IMG/VR virus record: IMGVR_UViG_3300046665_000768
Span: 1-45,148 of that record
Length of the DNA stretch: 45,148 nt
Strand: one strand, 5' to 3'
Origin: a virus
Made by a program: the position numbers and the translations under genes. The notes beneath the pieces are model-generated. The model did no database searches, was not told where the DNA came from, and saw only the letters and a list, made by a program, of their open reading frames with translations. Below, piece by piece: positions 16,901 to 24,126 of the stretch (its first letter is position 1; each line of letters starts with the position of its first letter).

Positions 16901-18797
16901 TTTCCGTCGCCAGCTGGGTCGCGTACGCAAGCGCCTTGGTCTGCGCGAGCGTGGCCTGCTCGACCTCGACGCGCATGTCTTTCTCGGCGCGCAGCTGGGC
17001 TTCCAGCTCGTCGCCGATCACGATGCCTTTGCTACGCTCGTCGGCCAGGAATTTTTCGAGATCTGCCTCAGCCTTTACTGCAACCATGGCGATATCGCGC
17101 GCGTCGGCGCTCTTGCCGTACAGTTCATATTCGGCCGCGAGCGAGGCGCTGGCCGCATTCCGCGCCTGGGCGCTCTGCTGCATCCAAGCCAGGCCATCCT
17201 TTTCGCCCTGCTGCGCCTTGGCCAGATCTTCCGTCGCGGCGAGCTCGCTGAGCAAGGCGCGCACTGCAGTCAGGTGCGCATCCGACAGCTTCAGTTTCCC
17301 TGAAGCCAGGTCATGATCCAGCTTGATCTGCATTTTCTGGCTTTCCGTCGCAGATTCGCCGGACGCCAGCTCAAGCTTGTTTTGCTCGATTTTTTCGCCG
17401 ATTGCCGATGAGAGGCCGGCGTAAGCTGCCTTTTCTTTCGAACTTGCCTCTGCCGCTTTTTTCGCGCCCTCGTCCATACTGGCAAAGTGCTTGCGGACAC
17501 GCGCCTCATCGGCGGCCGTGAACGTGCTCCCGAGTTCGCCCTTGAGCTTTTTCAGTTCCTCCGCCAGCTGCTCCGGGGCGGTGGCGTATTTCTTCATTGC
17601 GTCCGCGTGCTTGCGCGTAGCTTCGGCAGCCTGCTCGGCCGCACTCTGCACTGTTTTGTACTGGGCCAGGTCGTCCTTCCCACTGGCTTTTTTGGCTGCT
17701 GCTGCATCCGCAGCAGCCTTTTGGGCTTTGGCCGCAGCACCAAGAATAGCTTCACTCTTGGCGTCGACGTCCTTCCGCGCCTGCTCGGCCTCGGCTTTCA
17801 TCATTTCACCAATGGCCCTGGCGGCTGCAAGATCGCCGTGCGCAACTGCATTGGCCTGGGCGGCCAGGCCGCCGAGCTCTTTCCCCACCTGGGTGAATAC
17901 ATAGGCGACATTCACGCCCAGCACGGCAACCGCTTCGAAGACGGTGGTGAGGGCCACGTGCAGCAGGCTCGCCTCCTTGACAGACTCCCCTTCCTTCCGA
18001 GCCGAGCCGGCCACGGCGTCGAGGATCGCACTGAGGTCGGCGAGCGAGCTTGCGACAGCCATCACGCCGGACTGCATCGCTTCACCGATCCCGTTCTGTG
18101 CGATCGTCCGCATGGTGCTTTCCCAGGCATCGCCCAGGTTGCTGATAGCGCCGTCGAGCGTTGCGGCGCGCGCCTCCATAGCATCACCGAAGTTCGTTTC
18201 TCCGATGCCCTGCAGGTAGGCCTCGATTTCCTTGGCGTTGTTGCCGATCGTCCTGGTCACACCCTGGAAGGTTAGCGACACCTCGTCGCCGTTCTGCTTG
18301 GCCTTGATGCCGAATTCTTTCAGGCGCTCGAACTCGCCCGTTGCCGCGTCCGCCACGGCCTCGACCATCTGGTCCAGGCCCTTGCCCATCGCCGCAGCTG
18401 TATTGCCGTAGGCGCGCAGCGCCTTCTCGGACGGGTCCAGGCCCAGGTTCCGCATCTTGATGAAGGCTTCCGTCGCCTCGGCCACGCTGTATGGCGTGGT
18501 GGCGGCGAACGCCTGCAGAGCCTTGAATGCCTGACTGGCGTTGGCGGTCGAGCCAGTAGCTGTGACGAGGGACGCGTTGATCTTGTCGAATTCACGCTGG
18601 GCGCTCATCACCTGCTCGGTGAGGGCGCCCAGGCTGAGCCCGATGCCCGCAAATGCGGCCAGTTCCTTGAGCGAGGTTTTCGCAACAGCCGACAGCTCAC
18701 CGAAGGAGCCGCCGATTCTCTCGATCTGACGTTGCGCGGTCTGCGCGCCATCGACGACGAAACTGATTACGGCGCCTGATCCTGGGGTGAATGCCAT
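13971..18797 (-). CDS. Tail tape measure protein
   Basis: A 1608-residue protein that sets tail length and is ejected with the DNA. It starts MAFTPGSGAVISFVVDGAQTAQRQI. It has the tape-measure N-terminal domain (FKALQAFAATTPYSVAEATEAFIKMRNLGLDPSEKALRA), very long Ala/Gln/Glu/Lys helical coiled coil and a hydrophobic central region (about residues 740-990). The ATG at 18797 is chosen over one nine codons earlier because AAAAGGA lies about ten bases before it and the upstream gene stops at 18806. By the usual 1.5 Angstrom per residue this predicts a long flexible tail near 240 nm. The downstream neighbour is the hub gene. Confidence 0.93.
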   Translation of the reverse strand: MAFTPGSGAVISFVVDGAQTAQRQIERIGGSFGELSAVAKTSLKELAAFAGIGLSLGALTEQVMSAQREFDKINASLVTATGSTANASQAFKALQAFAATTPYSVAEATEAFIKMRNLGLDPSEKALRAYGNTAAAMGKGLDQMVEAVADAATGEFERLKEFGIKAKQNGDEVSLTFQGVTRTIGNNAKEIEAYLQGIGETNFGDAMEARAATLDGAISNLGDAWESTMRTIAQNGIGEAMQSGVMAVASSLADLSAILDAVAGSARKEGESVKEASLLHVALTTVFEAVAVLGVNVAYVFTQVGKELGGLAAQANAVAHGDLAAARAIGEMMKAEAEQARKDVDAKSEAILGAAAKAQKAAADAAAAKKASGKDDLAQYKTVQSAAEQAAEATRKHADAMKKYATAPEQLAEELKKLKGELGSTFTAADEARVRKHFASMDEGAKKAAEASSKEKAAYAGLSSAIGEKIEQNKLELASGESATESQKMQIKLDHDLASGKLKLSDAHLTAVRALLSELAATEDLAKAQQGEKDGLAWMQQSAQARNAASASLAAEYELYGKSADARDIAMVAVKAEADLEKFLADERSKGIVIGDELEAQLRAEKDMRVEVEQATLAQTKALAYATQLATENKKFAAESISDPQAREQALLNIEADTWRERIRIAGEGTEAQKKLQAEFDTWYANRQKGVASSVDLTQATALLDIMSALDEAAQSAAQGMADSFGRVGSAIGGLTTALSGYGRTQAAIAAQLAAATKDAGGDQTKVQRANAMAAEQSAQAQVKSYGDMASAAKDFFSENSAGYKVLEGVEKAYRAAEMAMALESMAQKIFFKESEVAANTALNATKLTGEAASTAASTGLAATEASAWGVTAVVKAIASLPFPYNLAAGAATLAAVVAVGAKMVGGLGGGSVSVSEQRQAANGTGSILGDSNAKSESISKSLDLIKNATYQDLAISSSMLTVLQSINAGINGLGNILYQTDGFSTTTAGTQLGSAASLASSTAFNAVTGGIIGLTLDKLTGGWISSTLGKIGNSIFGGNVHTLDTGVTASTGTLGQIASSGVAVSQYADTKTDGGWFSSDKYNTQLASLGSEVDDQFTKIFIDMRDAITEGASMLGLCGDAFTAQLNSFVVDLGKISTKDMSTEEVQTALQNALSKVSDDMAKFAVAGLQQFQDAGEGAFETLARIATEYQTVEVVFDSFGKTFGQVGLSSMEARERLIDLAGGLDEFASQGQYFLENFFSEQEQAAALKARIDPTLAQYGLSTEGDDASQMFRDFVVGLDTTTEAGAQAYTALMSIAPAFKTIIDTASDVLDERTDLQDQLDQLTMTSAELLEKQRDALDASNQSLFDQVQAAQAVRDAQDEAKTSLGNFITQMKSFATTAAGLNNNLVLGGLSTLTPEEQYAEARRQFEETRSLAAAGDSTAQGNLSAIEQTFLQLSQQINGSDAQYSSDLATVMQTNDQLAQWATDSVDVAQASLDALNDSSASLTDISATLTAIAQGVQYLPAALTGQDTLSYAQAFAAIDYSSIGTSNMTALVDEIKALRTQVADLLSEAKGRRSDAQQQTGAQIQAAETIANKAAETVVDGVREAVTDAAYAEANSTRELK

Positions 18798-18805
18798 ATC
18801 TAGAC

Positions 18806-19168
18806 CTATCCTTTTGCTGTCCACTCTTCAAGAGCGGCGTTTTCCATCGCCTGGATCAATCCGAACAACCGAAGCCGGTCTTTCTTGCGGATGCCGCGCA
18901 AACGCATGCATGACTCGACGCCGGCATAGTTAAGGCCGACACGGCGCTCCATGTCCTTTTGCCACTGTGTCTGGATCGACAACCAGAGCCAAAATGCCTC
19001 TTCGTTTTCCGGCCAGAGCCAGAACTCGTCTTCATCGATCACGGACTCTTCGGCGCAGTAGAGGCCGAGGGCGGCCAGTGCTTCCGCCACCATATCGCTA
19101 GCCTCGGGCTCGTCCTGCGCGCCCCACTGCAGCTGGCCACGCACCAGAAGGCGCGCAGCCTCCCTCAG
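18806..19168 (-). CDS. Tail assembly chaperone, T extension made by -1 frameshift (DUF1799-like)
   Basis: Encodes the C-terminal 120 residues of a G-T type fusion. The frame is open from the slippery site at 19168 and contains LREAARLLVRGQLQWGAQDE ... and a Trp-rich acidic region (DEFWLWPENEEAFWLWLSIQTQWQ), the hallmark of DUF1799 tail proteins. The only initiation codon near the start is a GTG at 19144 without a good ribosome-binding site, so production by frameshifting from the upstream gene is more plausible. The fusion would be about 230 residues. In lambda the matching gpGT recruits tail-tube subunits to the tape measure, and the tape measure is the next gene here. Confidence 0.82.
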   Translation of the reverse strand: MREAARLLVRGQLQWGAQDEPEASDMVAEALAALGLYCAEESVIDEDEFWLWPENEEAFWLWLSIQTQWQKDMERRVGLNYAGVESCMRLRGIRKKDRLRLFGLIQAMENAALEEWTAKG

Positions 19169-19174
19169 TTTTTT
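19115..19174 (-). promoter_or_regulatory. Programmed -1 frameshift signal
   Basis: The zero-frame codons GTA AAA AAC TGA contain the canonical heptamer A AAA AAC (19174-19168), placed one codon before the stop. Nine bases downstream begins a perfect 9-bp GC-rich stem, CTGCGCGCC (19158-19150) pairing with GGCGCGCAG (19123-19115). This is the position expected of a stimulatory structure. Slipping by -1 leads directly into the DUF1799 frame. Confidence 0.85.
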
Positions 19175-19497
19175 ACGACCGCGCCCACTTCCTTAAGGTA
19201 GGACTGGTAGCAAACCACCGGCATGCCCGCCTGTTCCAGCACGGCGGCCAGGGTGTCGGCATCGAACGGAATTGGCGCGCCGCCCTCTTCGAGGACATCT
19301 TCCCAACCGTTGGTGACGCGCTGGACAAAGTCCTTCACGGACTCCTCCTTGTTCTTGATCGCGTCATCGATCTCGGTCTGGGTCAGCCGATCACACAGGA
19401 GAACGAAGTTGAAATTAACGGGCTTGCCGTCTTCATCCTTGAGCGTGCCCTTGACCGGGACGCGCAGCTTTTTGCGGATTACGAGTTTGTATGCCAT
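19165..19497 (-). CDS. Tail assembly chaperone, G part
   Basis: A 110-residue protein, MAYKLVIRKKLRVPVKGTLKDEDG, located between the tail tube and tape measure genes, the invariant place of the gpG-like chaperone. It is rich in charged residues (DRLTQTEIDDAIKNKEESVKDFVQRV). It ends at a TGA immediately after an A AAA AAC slippery heptamer, so most ribosomes should make this short form and a few percent the G-T fusion. The chaperone function is inferred from synteny and the frameshift signal. Confidence 0.85.
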   Translation of the reverse strand: MAYKLVIRKKLRVPVKGTLKDEDGKPVNFNFVLLCDRLTQTEIDDAIKNKEESVKDFVQRVTNGWEDVLEEGGAPIPFDADTLAAVLEQAGMPVVCYQSYLKEVGAVVKN

Positions 19498-19528
19498 TGC
19501 AGAATCGCTTTCTATGTAGGGTTTCGGA

Positions 19529-20488
19529 TTACAGGTGGACGATGCGCCATTCGTCGTTGCCGTTGACCGGCACGAAGCGTACGTCGTAGCCGATCAGGCG
19601 CTTGCCGTTCTTGTCGACCTTCTTCGGCGCCAGGAACTGGGCCGCAGGGGCGAACAGGATGATCTTGTTGCCGGTGGTGGTCCCGATGGTGATCGCCAGG
19701 CTCTGGGTCGTGTTGGCCTTGACGGCGGCCATCAAGGCGACTTCCTGGGCGGCGCTCAGGTCGAGCTCCAGACTGCCGGTCGATTCACGGTCGGTGATGT
19801 CGACCGTCTCGCTGCTCAGCATTGCGTTGTAGTTGACCTGGTTGCCCGCCTTCAGCTCGAGGCCGGTGCTCGAGTAGACGGTGCCACCGGTCAGCACGCC
19901 GGCGGCGTAGGTCGCGCCCAGCGTGATGTCGACCACGTTGGCCTTGGTCATCGGAACCGGCTTCTTCCAGGCGGTGAACGTGCCGGTATCGCTGGCGGCG
20001 CTGATACCGCCGTCCAGGCCGATCCAGTCGAACTTCAGCAGCGGCCGCTCGCCGATCTTGGCCGACAGGGTGAAGTCGCCCATGGTGGCCAGCAGCTTGT
20101 GCAACACACCATCGTCGTAGTAGTTCTGGGTCGCGGACTTCAGGCCGGTCGAGACCGGGGTGTACTCCACACGGGCTGGGGTCGCCAGGACGCCTTCGGC
20201 GCAGGCGCAGGCCTGCAGCAGCTTGCCCCAGGCCGGCGCGGTGCCAGCGGTGCCAGAGCCGGCCAGCTCGACCGAGTAGCTCATCTTGATGCTGGCCGGG
20301 CCGACCAACTGCTCGCTTGCGCCGAACGTGCCACGGATGAGCGAGCGGTCGATGCTCTGGGCGTCGAGCGGGGTAATGCTCGCGTCGCTGATCAGGATGG
20401 CGTTGGTCGAGCCGGTGGGCGCGGCGTCGGTACCGGTGGTGGTTTCGATCGCTGCGGTGACGAGCGTGTTCTTGATGTAACGTGGCAT
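19529..20488 (-). CDS. Major tail tube protein
   Basis: A 319-residue structural protein that polymerises into the tail tube. It starts MPRYIKNTLVTAAIETTTGTD and shows the long alternating strand pattern of phage tube proteins (IKMSYSVELAGSGTAGTAPAWGKLLQACA; VEYTPVS). The C-terminal end contains a strand-rich segment ending in NGNDEWRIVHL. The order tube, chaperone pair, tape measure is the standard siphovirus order. ATG 20488 follows a GAATAAGCC stretch; no strong ribosome-binding site is seen, although tube proteins are abundant. Confidence 0.85.
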   Translation of the reverse strand: MPRYIKNTLVTAAIETTTGTDAAPTGSTNAILISDASITPLDAQSIDRSLIRGTFGASEQLVGPASIKMSYSVELAGSGTAGTAPAWGKLLQACACAEGVLATPARVEYTPVSTGLKSATQNYYDDGVLHKLLATMGDFTLSAKIGERPLLKFDWIGLDGGISAASDTGTFTAWKKPVPMTKANVVDITLGATYAAGVLTGGTVYSSTGLELKAGNQVNYNAMLSSETVDITDRESTGSLELDLSAAQEVALMAAVKANTTQSLAITIGTTTGNKIILFAPAAQFLAPKKVDKNGKRLIGYDVRFVPVNGNDEWRIVHL

Positions 20489-20491
20489 GGC

Positions 20492-20668
20492 TTATTCCTC
20501 GCTGGCGGCTTGTGCTGCGGGTTCGTCGGCGGCCGGCGCGGCGTCCGTGGCCGGGGTGTCTTCAGGAGCGGGGTCGTTCGAGATCCACTTCCACTCGGCT
20601 TCATCGAAGGTCCAGGAGCCGCCGCCGGGCGGCGTCGGGATCGCGCGTTTGATGTTTTCGTTCGTCAT
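20492..20668 (-). CDS. Small acidic protein between tail terminator and tube
   Basis: A 58-residue protein starting MTNENIKRAIPTPPGGGSWTFDEAEWKW, with a low-complexity Ala/Pro/Glu tail (PAPEDTPATDAAPAADEPAA). It is separated by 2-3 bp from genes on both sides. Similar Trp-containing small proteins with Ala/Glu-rich tails occur in the tail operons of related phages. Its function is unknown. The start was set from the tight spacing and the natural N-terminus. Confidence 0.55.
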   Translation of the reverse strand: MTNENIKRAIPTPPGGGSWTFDEAEWKWISNDPAPEDTPATDAAPAADEPAAQAASEE

Positions 20669-20670
20669 GA

Positions 20671-21102
20671 TCAGTTCAGGGTTGAATTGTTGGTACGGTG
20701 GTCTGCGACGTACGTCAGCCGGACCCACCCGGTTTTCTTTTCTTCGACCGTGTTCTCAGCCTCAAGCCCGGCGATACGCAAATCGCCTACCAAGCCACCC
20801 AACGTGCTGTCCTGCGCCAGGCGCTCGACCACTGCGGTGACCAGGTCATCGACTGCAAGGTCCCCCGAATCCTTCTGGCTGCGCGCCAGGCACTCGATCG
20901 TGATGCGCGTCTGCCAGTCGATCGGGCCGCCGGAGATCGTGCTCGCCTCAGGCAGGGCACTTTCCCACTGGACGCTGACAGCCTTCTCGGCCTGTCCAGG
21001 CACCACGGTCGCCCGGGCGCGGTCGATCAGAGTGCACACCGGGGGCGAGGCCTTGAGCGCGTCGATGACTGCGCTGACGATCTGGGCGAATGCAGTGTTC
21101 AC
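20671..21102 (-). CDS. Tail terminator / minor tail protein (gpU-like position)
   Basis: A 143-residue protein, MNTAFAQIVSAVIDALKASPPVCTLIDRA, with an N-terminal helix and the strand pattern VSVQWESALPEASTISGGPIDWQTRITIECLARS, characteristic of tail-completion/terminator proteins. This protein caps the finished tail tube and joins it to the head. It lies between the head-tail connector and tube genes and overlaps the upstream gene by ATGA. Confidence 0.7.
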   Translation of the reverse strand: MNTAFAQIVSAVIDALKASPPVCTLIDRARATVVPGQAEKAVSVQWESALPEASTISGGPIDWQTRITIECLARSQKDSGDLAVDDLVTAVVERLAQDSTLGGLVGDLRIAGLEAENTVEEKKTGWVRLTYVADHRTNNSTLN

Positions 21103-21395
21103 TGGGCGCTCGCAAGGGTCAGCACGGTCAGGCCGGTACCGTCAGGTGCTTCAGCCAAGATCTCGTAAGGCACGCCAGCGACCACGATCAGGTTGCCGAC
21201 CGGCGCGCTCATCACTGCGCTCGACGCCACCGTCACAGTCGGGCTCGTATCGGCAGCGCCCATGCCGAGGTTTGCCACGGACGACGGCTTGCGGAAAATG
21301 CCGGTTGCCGTAGCGCCGCCGATGATGACCTGCACGTTGGCGAGCTGGTTCAGGACTGCGGCGTTGGCAAACACCTCGAGATCGGCGAAGAACAT
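21099..21395 (-). CDS. Head-tail connector (gpFII-like)
   Basis: A 98-residue beta-rich protein, MFFADLEVFANAAVLNQLANVQVIIGG, with IFRKPSSVANLGMGAADTSPTVTVASS and VPYEILAEAPDGTGLTVLTLASA. This matches the lambda gpFII/Phage_attach type of head-tail joining protein, which follows the capsid genes and precedes the tail terminator. It overlaps the next gene by ATGA. Confidence 0.72.
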   Translation of the reverse strand: MFFADLEVFANAAVLNQLANVQVIIGGATATGIFRKPSSVANLGMGAADTSPTVTVASSAVMSAPVGNLIVVAGVPYEILAEAPDGTGLTVLTLASAQ

Positions 21396-21405
21396 GGCGG
21401 CCGGC

Positions 21406-21738
21406 TTAGCGGATGACGCCGTCGAGCAGGACGCGCGCGGTGGTGTCGCTGGCGGTCTTGGCCACCGTCAGCGCGCCCACGAGCGTGTTGTTCGTGGCGG
21501 TGGTGGTCAGGCGGCGGTTGGTGTTGTCCCAGTACATCTTCACGCCCTGGGCGCCGGTATCGGTGGTCAGCGCCGTGATATCGAACACGCCTGCGCGCTC
21601 GATTTCGACCTGGGCGCCGTTGGCGGCATCGCACGAGGCGACCCCGAACAGCGCGCCGACCAAGACACCTTGGCCACTGGTGACGGCGTAGGGGGCGATG
21701 ACGGTGATCGCACCGCCCTTTTGCACTTTGTTTTTCAT
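21406..21738 (-). CDS. Capsid decoration protein, DUF2190 family
   Basis: A 110-residue protein starting MKNKVQKGGAITVIAPYAVTSGQGVLVGALFGVA, the DUF2190 pattern, with AGVFDITALTTDTGAQGVKMYWDNTNRRLTTTA after it. DUF2190 members are beta-rich proteins that decorate the phage head and usually lie directly after the major capsid gene, as here (46-bp gap). Confidence 0.85.
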   Translation of the reverse strand: MKNKVQKGGAITVIAPYAVTSGQGVLVGALFGVASCDAANGAQVEIERAGVFDITALTTDTGAQGVKMYWDNTNRRLTTTATNNTLVGALTVAKTASDTTARVLLDGVIR

Positions 21739-21784
21739 GGTGGTGGTTCCTATGGATCAGTGGTGAACTGTGGCCACGCCGCGC

Positions 21785-23866
21785 TTATGCGCCGACGCCC
21801 TGGTACAAGCCGCGGTAGTCGACCGCCTTCGCGGCGAAGTCCAGGCGGCACTTCCAGGTGACGCCGTCGACTTCGAAGCCATTCTGGCTTTCGATGACGG
21901 GGCCTTCCGCGCCGTCCAGGTAGCAGTACTCGACGGTGTCGATCTGGCTGTTGTTGCTGGCCAGGTACCAGGCGGCGGAGCTCACGGCATCCAGGATCGG
22001 CTCGACGATCGGCTCCAGCGCGGTACGGCCGCCGGCGCGGAATTCGTTGACGTCGGTCTGCTTGGCCGGCACGTAGTTCGCGCTGGTCAGCTGGTAGGCA
22101 TCCTGCTCCAGGGCGACCGGCACGATCAGGAAGTTCGGCGCCAGATTGAGCTCTTCCTTGGCCAGGCCCTTCTGCAGACGCATCGCGGTGCGGCCGGCTT
22201 TCAGGGCGCTCAGCTGCAGCGCGGAGCCTGCGCCGGTGCCGAGGTTGCCGTGGCTGGCGTGGAACAGTGCGGTGCCGTCGCCCATCGCCGGGTTCGAGGT
22301 CAGCTGGCTGTACACCAGGCGGTTTTCCAGGCGGCTCGAGCTGGAGCCGAAGGCGCTGACCAGGCGCTCGAACGCGCGCAGGTCGTCGTTGATGATGGCC
22401 TGGCGGGTCAGCGCGACCATGCGGCCGTAGGTGACCAGACCGTAGGTGATGCCGGCATCGATCATGGTGCCGTATTTGAACTCGCCGGCTTCGTTGGTCT
22501 GCAGCAGGTCCGGTGCGCCCGACAGCTGGACGATGCTGATGTTCTTGAAGTCCGGGGCGTTCGGCGCGCGGCGGGCCCACTGGGTATAGGTGCCCTGGTT
22601 CTCCTGATAGGCCGCGCGCATGCGCTTGTTGGCGACGTTGGCGAAGATGGCGGCGAAGTCGCTCGTGCTGTGGGCGCCCGAGCGGTAGTGCAACATTTCG
22701 GTGGCCAGCTGCATGCGCGACATGCCACGCGTTTCGATGCCGCGCACACCCAGGAATTCGCGGCCAATCTCGATCAGGCTCAGGCCACGGTATTGGCGCC
22801 CGTTGTCGGTCAGCGCGGCGCGCGCGTCGACGCGGTTCATCATCGCTTCTTCGATGCCGGCCATGCGGGTCTGGTGTTCGTCGCCGACGGTCTGGATGCG
22901 CACGTTGCGATGGCCGCCGGTACCGGCGTCGGCGCGGGCCAGCTCTTCCAGCACGGCGGCGCGTGCCTGATCGACCGAGTTGCCGCTGCGGATCAGGCCG
23001 GCGGCCAGCTGGCCGACGCCGTGGCGGGTGCACATTTCGGTGATCTCGGCGGCGCGGGTGGCGGCCGCCGTCTCGGCAGCGCGTACGGCGGCGTCATCGC
23101 CGGCCGGCGGGGTCGCGGCGGCGGTGGGCGCAGTTGCCGGAGCCGGAGTTGCCGGGGCGGCGGAGCGGGTCGGATCGGCGGGCGCGGTGGTAGGTGCGCC
23201 CGGCTGGGTAACAGGGTTCGGCATATTGAGGTCCTCGTGGTTTGGGCTGGGCGCCCGGGTGGTGAATTCGCATGGATGGCCATCGGCCGGCTGGCTACGC
23301 GTGCTCGCGTCGGCGTCGGCCGGGACGGTGACAAAACTGATTTCGTTGGGCTGCCACGCGACGGCGCGGTACAGCGGCATGTTCACGCCGTCGGTGCGGT
23401 CGATGGCACGGGTGATCTCGTACTTGCTGATGCTGTAACCGAAGCTGATCGCGCGGATGATGCCGGCGCGGATATCGGCGACGATGCCAGCCATTTCCGG
23501 GCGCGTGGAGAGTTTCAGCGTCGCCCTGCCCTCGCCGCTCTCGATGCTGCCGCGAATAGCGATGCCGAGGATGGCGTTCACGCCGCCGTAGGTGCGGTGA
23601 CCGTCCAGCACTTGCACGGTTCCGGCGTCGAAGCGCGACATGTCCACCGCCTCCGGCGTGACTTCGAGCTCCTCCTCGTACATGGTCTCGGTCCACCAGT
23701 CGTAACGGCGCACGCGCGCGCCTGTGGTCCAGACCACGTCGATGGTGTTGTCAGCTTCGTTGAAAGTGGCCGGGACCAGCTCCGCGCCGCGGCTGAGCGG
23801 CGGCATGTTCCGAGGATCGGTCGCGGAGCGGGTGGCGTTCTGCGGGGTGGTGGTCGGTGTGGTCAT
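21785..23866 (-). CDS. Prohead protease - major capsid protein fusion
   Basis: A single 693-residue frame joins an HK97-type maturation protease to a capsid protein. Residues 1-205 contain FDAGTVQVLDGHRTYGG (His90 as probable catalytic base) and IIRAISFGYSISKYE (Ser141 as probable nucleophile). Residues 215-270 are a Pro/Ala/Thr linker. A helical scaffold-like segment (AAVRAAETAAATRAAEI ... ARAAVLEELARA) and the HK97-fold capsid domain follow, ending in DYRGLYQGVGA. Met215 (ATG 23224) is preceded by GAGGA seven bases upstream, so a separate 479-residue capsid/scaffold product may also be made by internal initiation. The first ATG (23866) has no clear ribosome-binding site and sits at the edge of late element B. 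Confidence 0.88.
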   Translation of the reverse strand: MTTPTTTPQNATRSATDPRNMPPLSRGAELVPATFNEADNTIDVVWTTGARVRRYDWWTETMYEEELEVTPEAVDMSRFDAGTVQVLDGHRTYGGVNAILGIAIRGSIESGEGRATLKLSTRPEMAGIVADIRAGIIRAISFGYSISKYEITRAIDRTDGVNMPLYRAVAWQPNEISFVTVPADADASTRSQPADGHPCEFTTRAPSPNHEDLNMPNPVTQPGAPTTAPADPTRSAAPATPAPATAPTAAATPPAGDDAAVRAAETAAATRAAEITEMCTRHGVGQLAAGLIRSGNSVDQARAAVLEELARADAGTGGHRNVRIQTVGDEHQTRMAGIEEAMMNRVDARAALTDNGRQYRGLSLIEIGREFLGVRGIETRGMSRMQLATEMLHYRSGAHSTSDFAAIFANVANKRMRAAYQENQGTYTQWARRAPNAPDFKNISIVQLSGAPDLLQTNEAGEFKYGTMIDAGITYGLVTYGRMVALTRQAIINDDLRAFERLVSAFGSSSSRLENRLVYSQLTSNPAMGDGTALFHASHGNLGTGAGSALQLSALKAGRTAMRLQKGLAKEELNLAPNFLIVPVALEQDAYQLTSANYVPAKQTDVNEFRAGGRTALEPIVEPILDAVSSAAWYLASNNSQIDTVEYCYLDGAEGPVIESQNGFEVDGVTWKCRLDFAAKAVDYRGLYQGVGA

Positions 23867-23921
23867 ATCCGCATGATGCGGATTTCCCTGTCTCAATTCT
23901 CGGAAAAGTGAGACAGTTTTT
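23864..23921 (-). promoter_or_regulatory. Late promoter/activator element B (capsid and tail operon)
   Basis: Perfect dyad CTGTCTCA / TGAGACAG around the 13-bp spacer ATTCTCGGAAAAG (core 23890-23914), with a five-T flank. It is 56 bp long and has three mismatches to element A. The minus-strand CATCAT (23878-23873) lies at the same distance from the dyad as in element A. If it is a -10 box, transcription would start at or next to the capsid ATG, giving a nearly leaderless mRNA. ATCCGCA-TGA-TGCGGAT (23868-23884) is an additional small hairpin. Confidence 0.7.
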
Positions 23922-23928
23922 AGACCCG

Positions 23929-24126
23929 CTATTTTTCGCGCTTGGCGACGTGGTATCGGCCGTTTTCGAGCACCAGGTTACGGGACGGGTAGACCGATGC
24001 TTGGGCGCTGTCGGCGGTGGCCTCGGCGTTCTGTACAGCCGTGGTTTGGGCCTGGGCGGCGTCAGCGGAGGCTGTCTGCGCCCCAGCGCTCGAGCGCGCC
24101 GCCGGCAAATCAGAGGCTTTGATCAT
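23929..24126 (-). CDS. Small hypothetical protein
   Basis: A 65-residue Ala/Gln/Ser-rich protein (MIKASDLPAARSSAGAQTASADAA ...) with a more ordered C-terminus (YPSRNLVLENGRYHVAKREK). It overlaps the upstream stop (TGATG). It ends just before late element B, so it closes the portal-side transcript. There is no recognisable domain. It may be a small virion or scaffold-like peptide. Confidence 0.5.
   Translation of the reverse strand: MIKASDLPAARSSAGAQTASADAAQAQTTAVQNAEATADSAQASVYPSRNLVLENGRYHVAKREK

Noticed and set aside
18806-19144. DUF1799 gene starting independently at GTG 19144
   Set aside because: There is no good ribosome-binding site, and the -1 frame is open from a canonical slippery heptamer with a downstream stem, so frameshifting is the better explanation.
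21770-23911. 713-codon plus-strand open frame
   Set aside because: Exact antisense shadow of the protease-capsid gene, with Val/Ala/Gly/Arg-rich noise and no motif.
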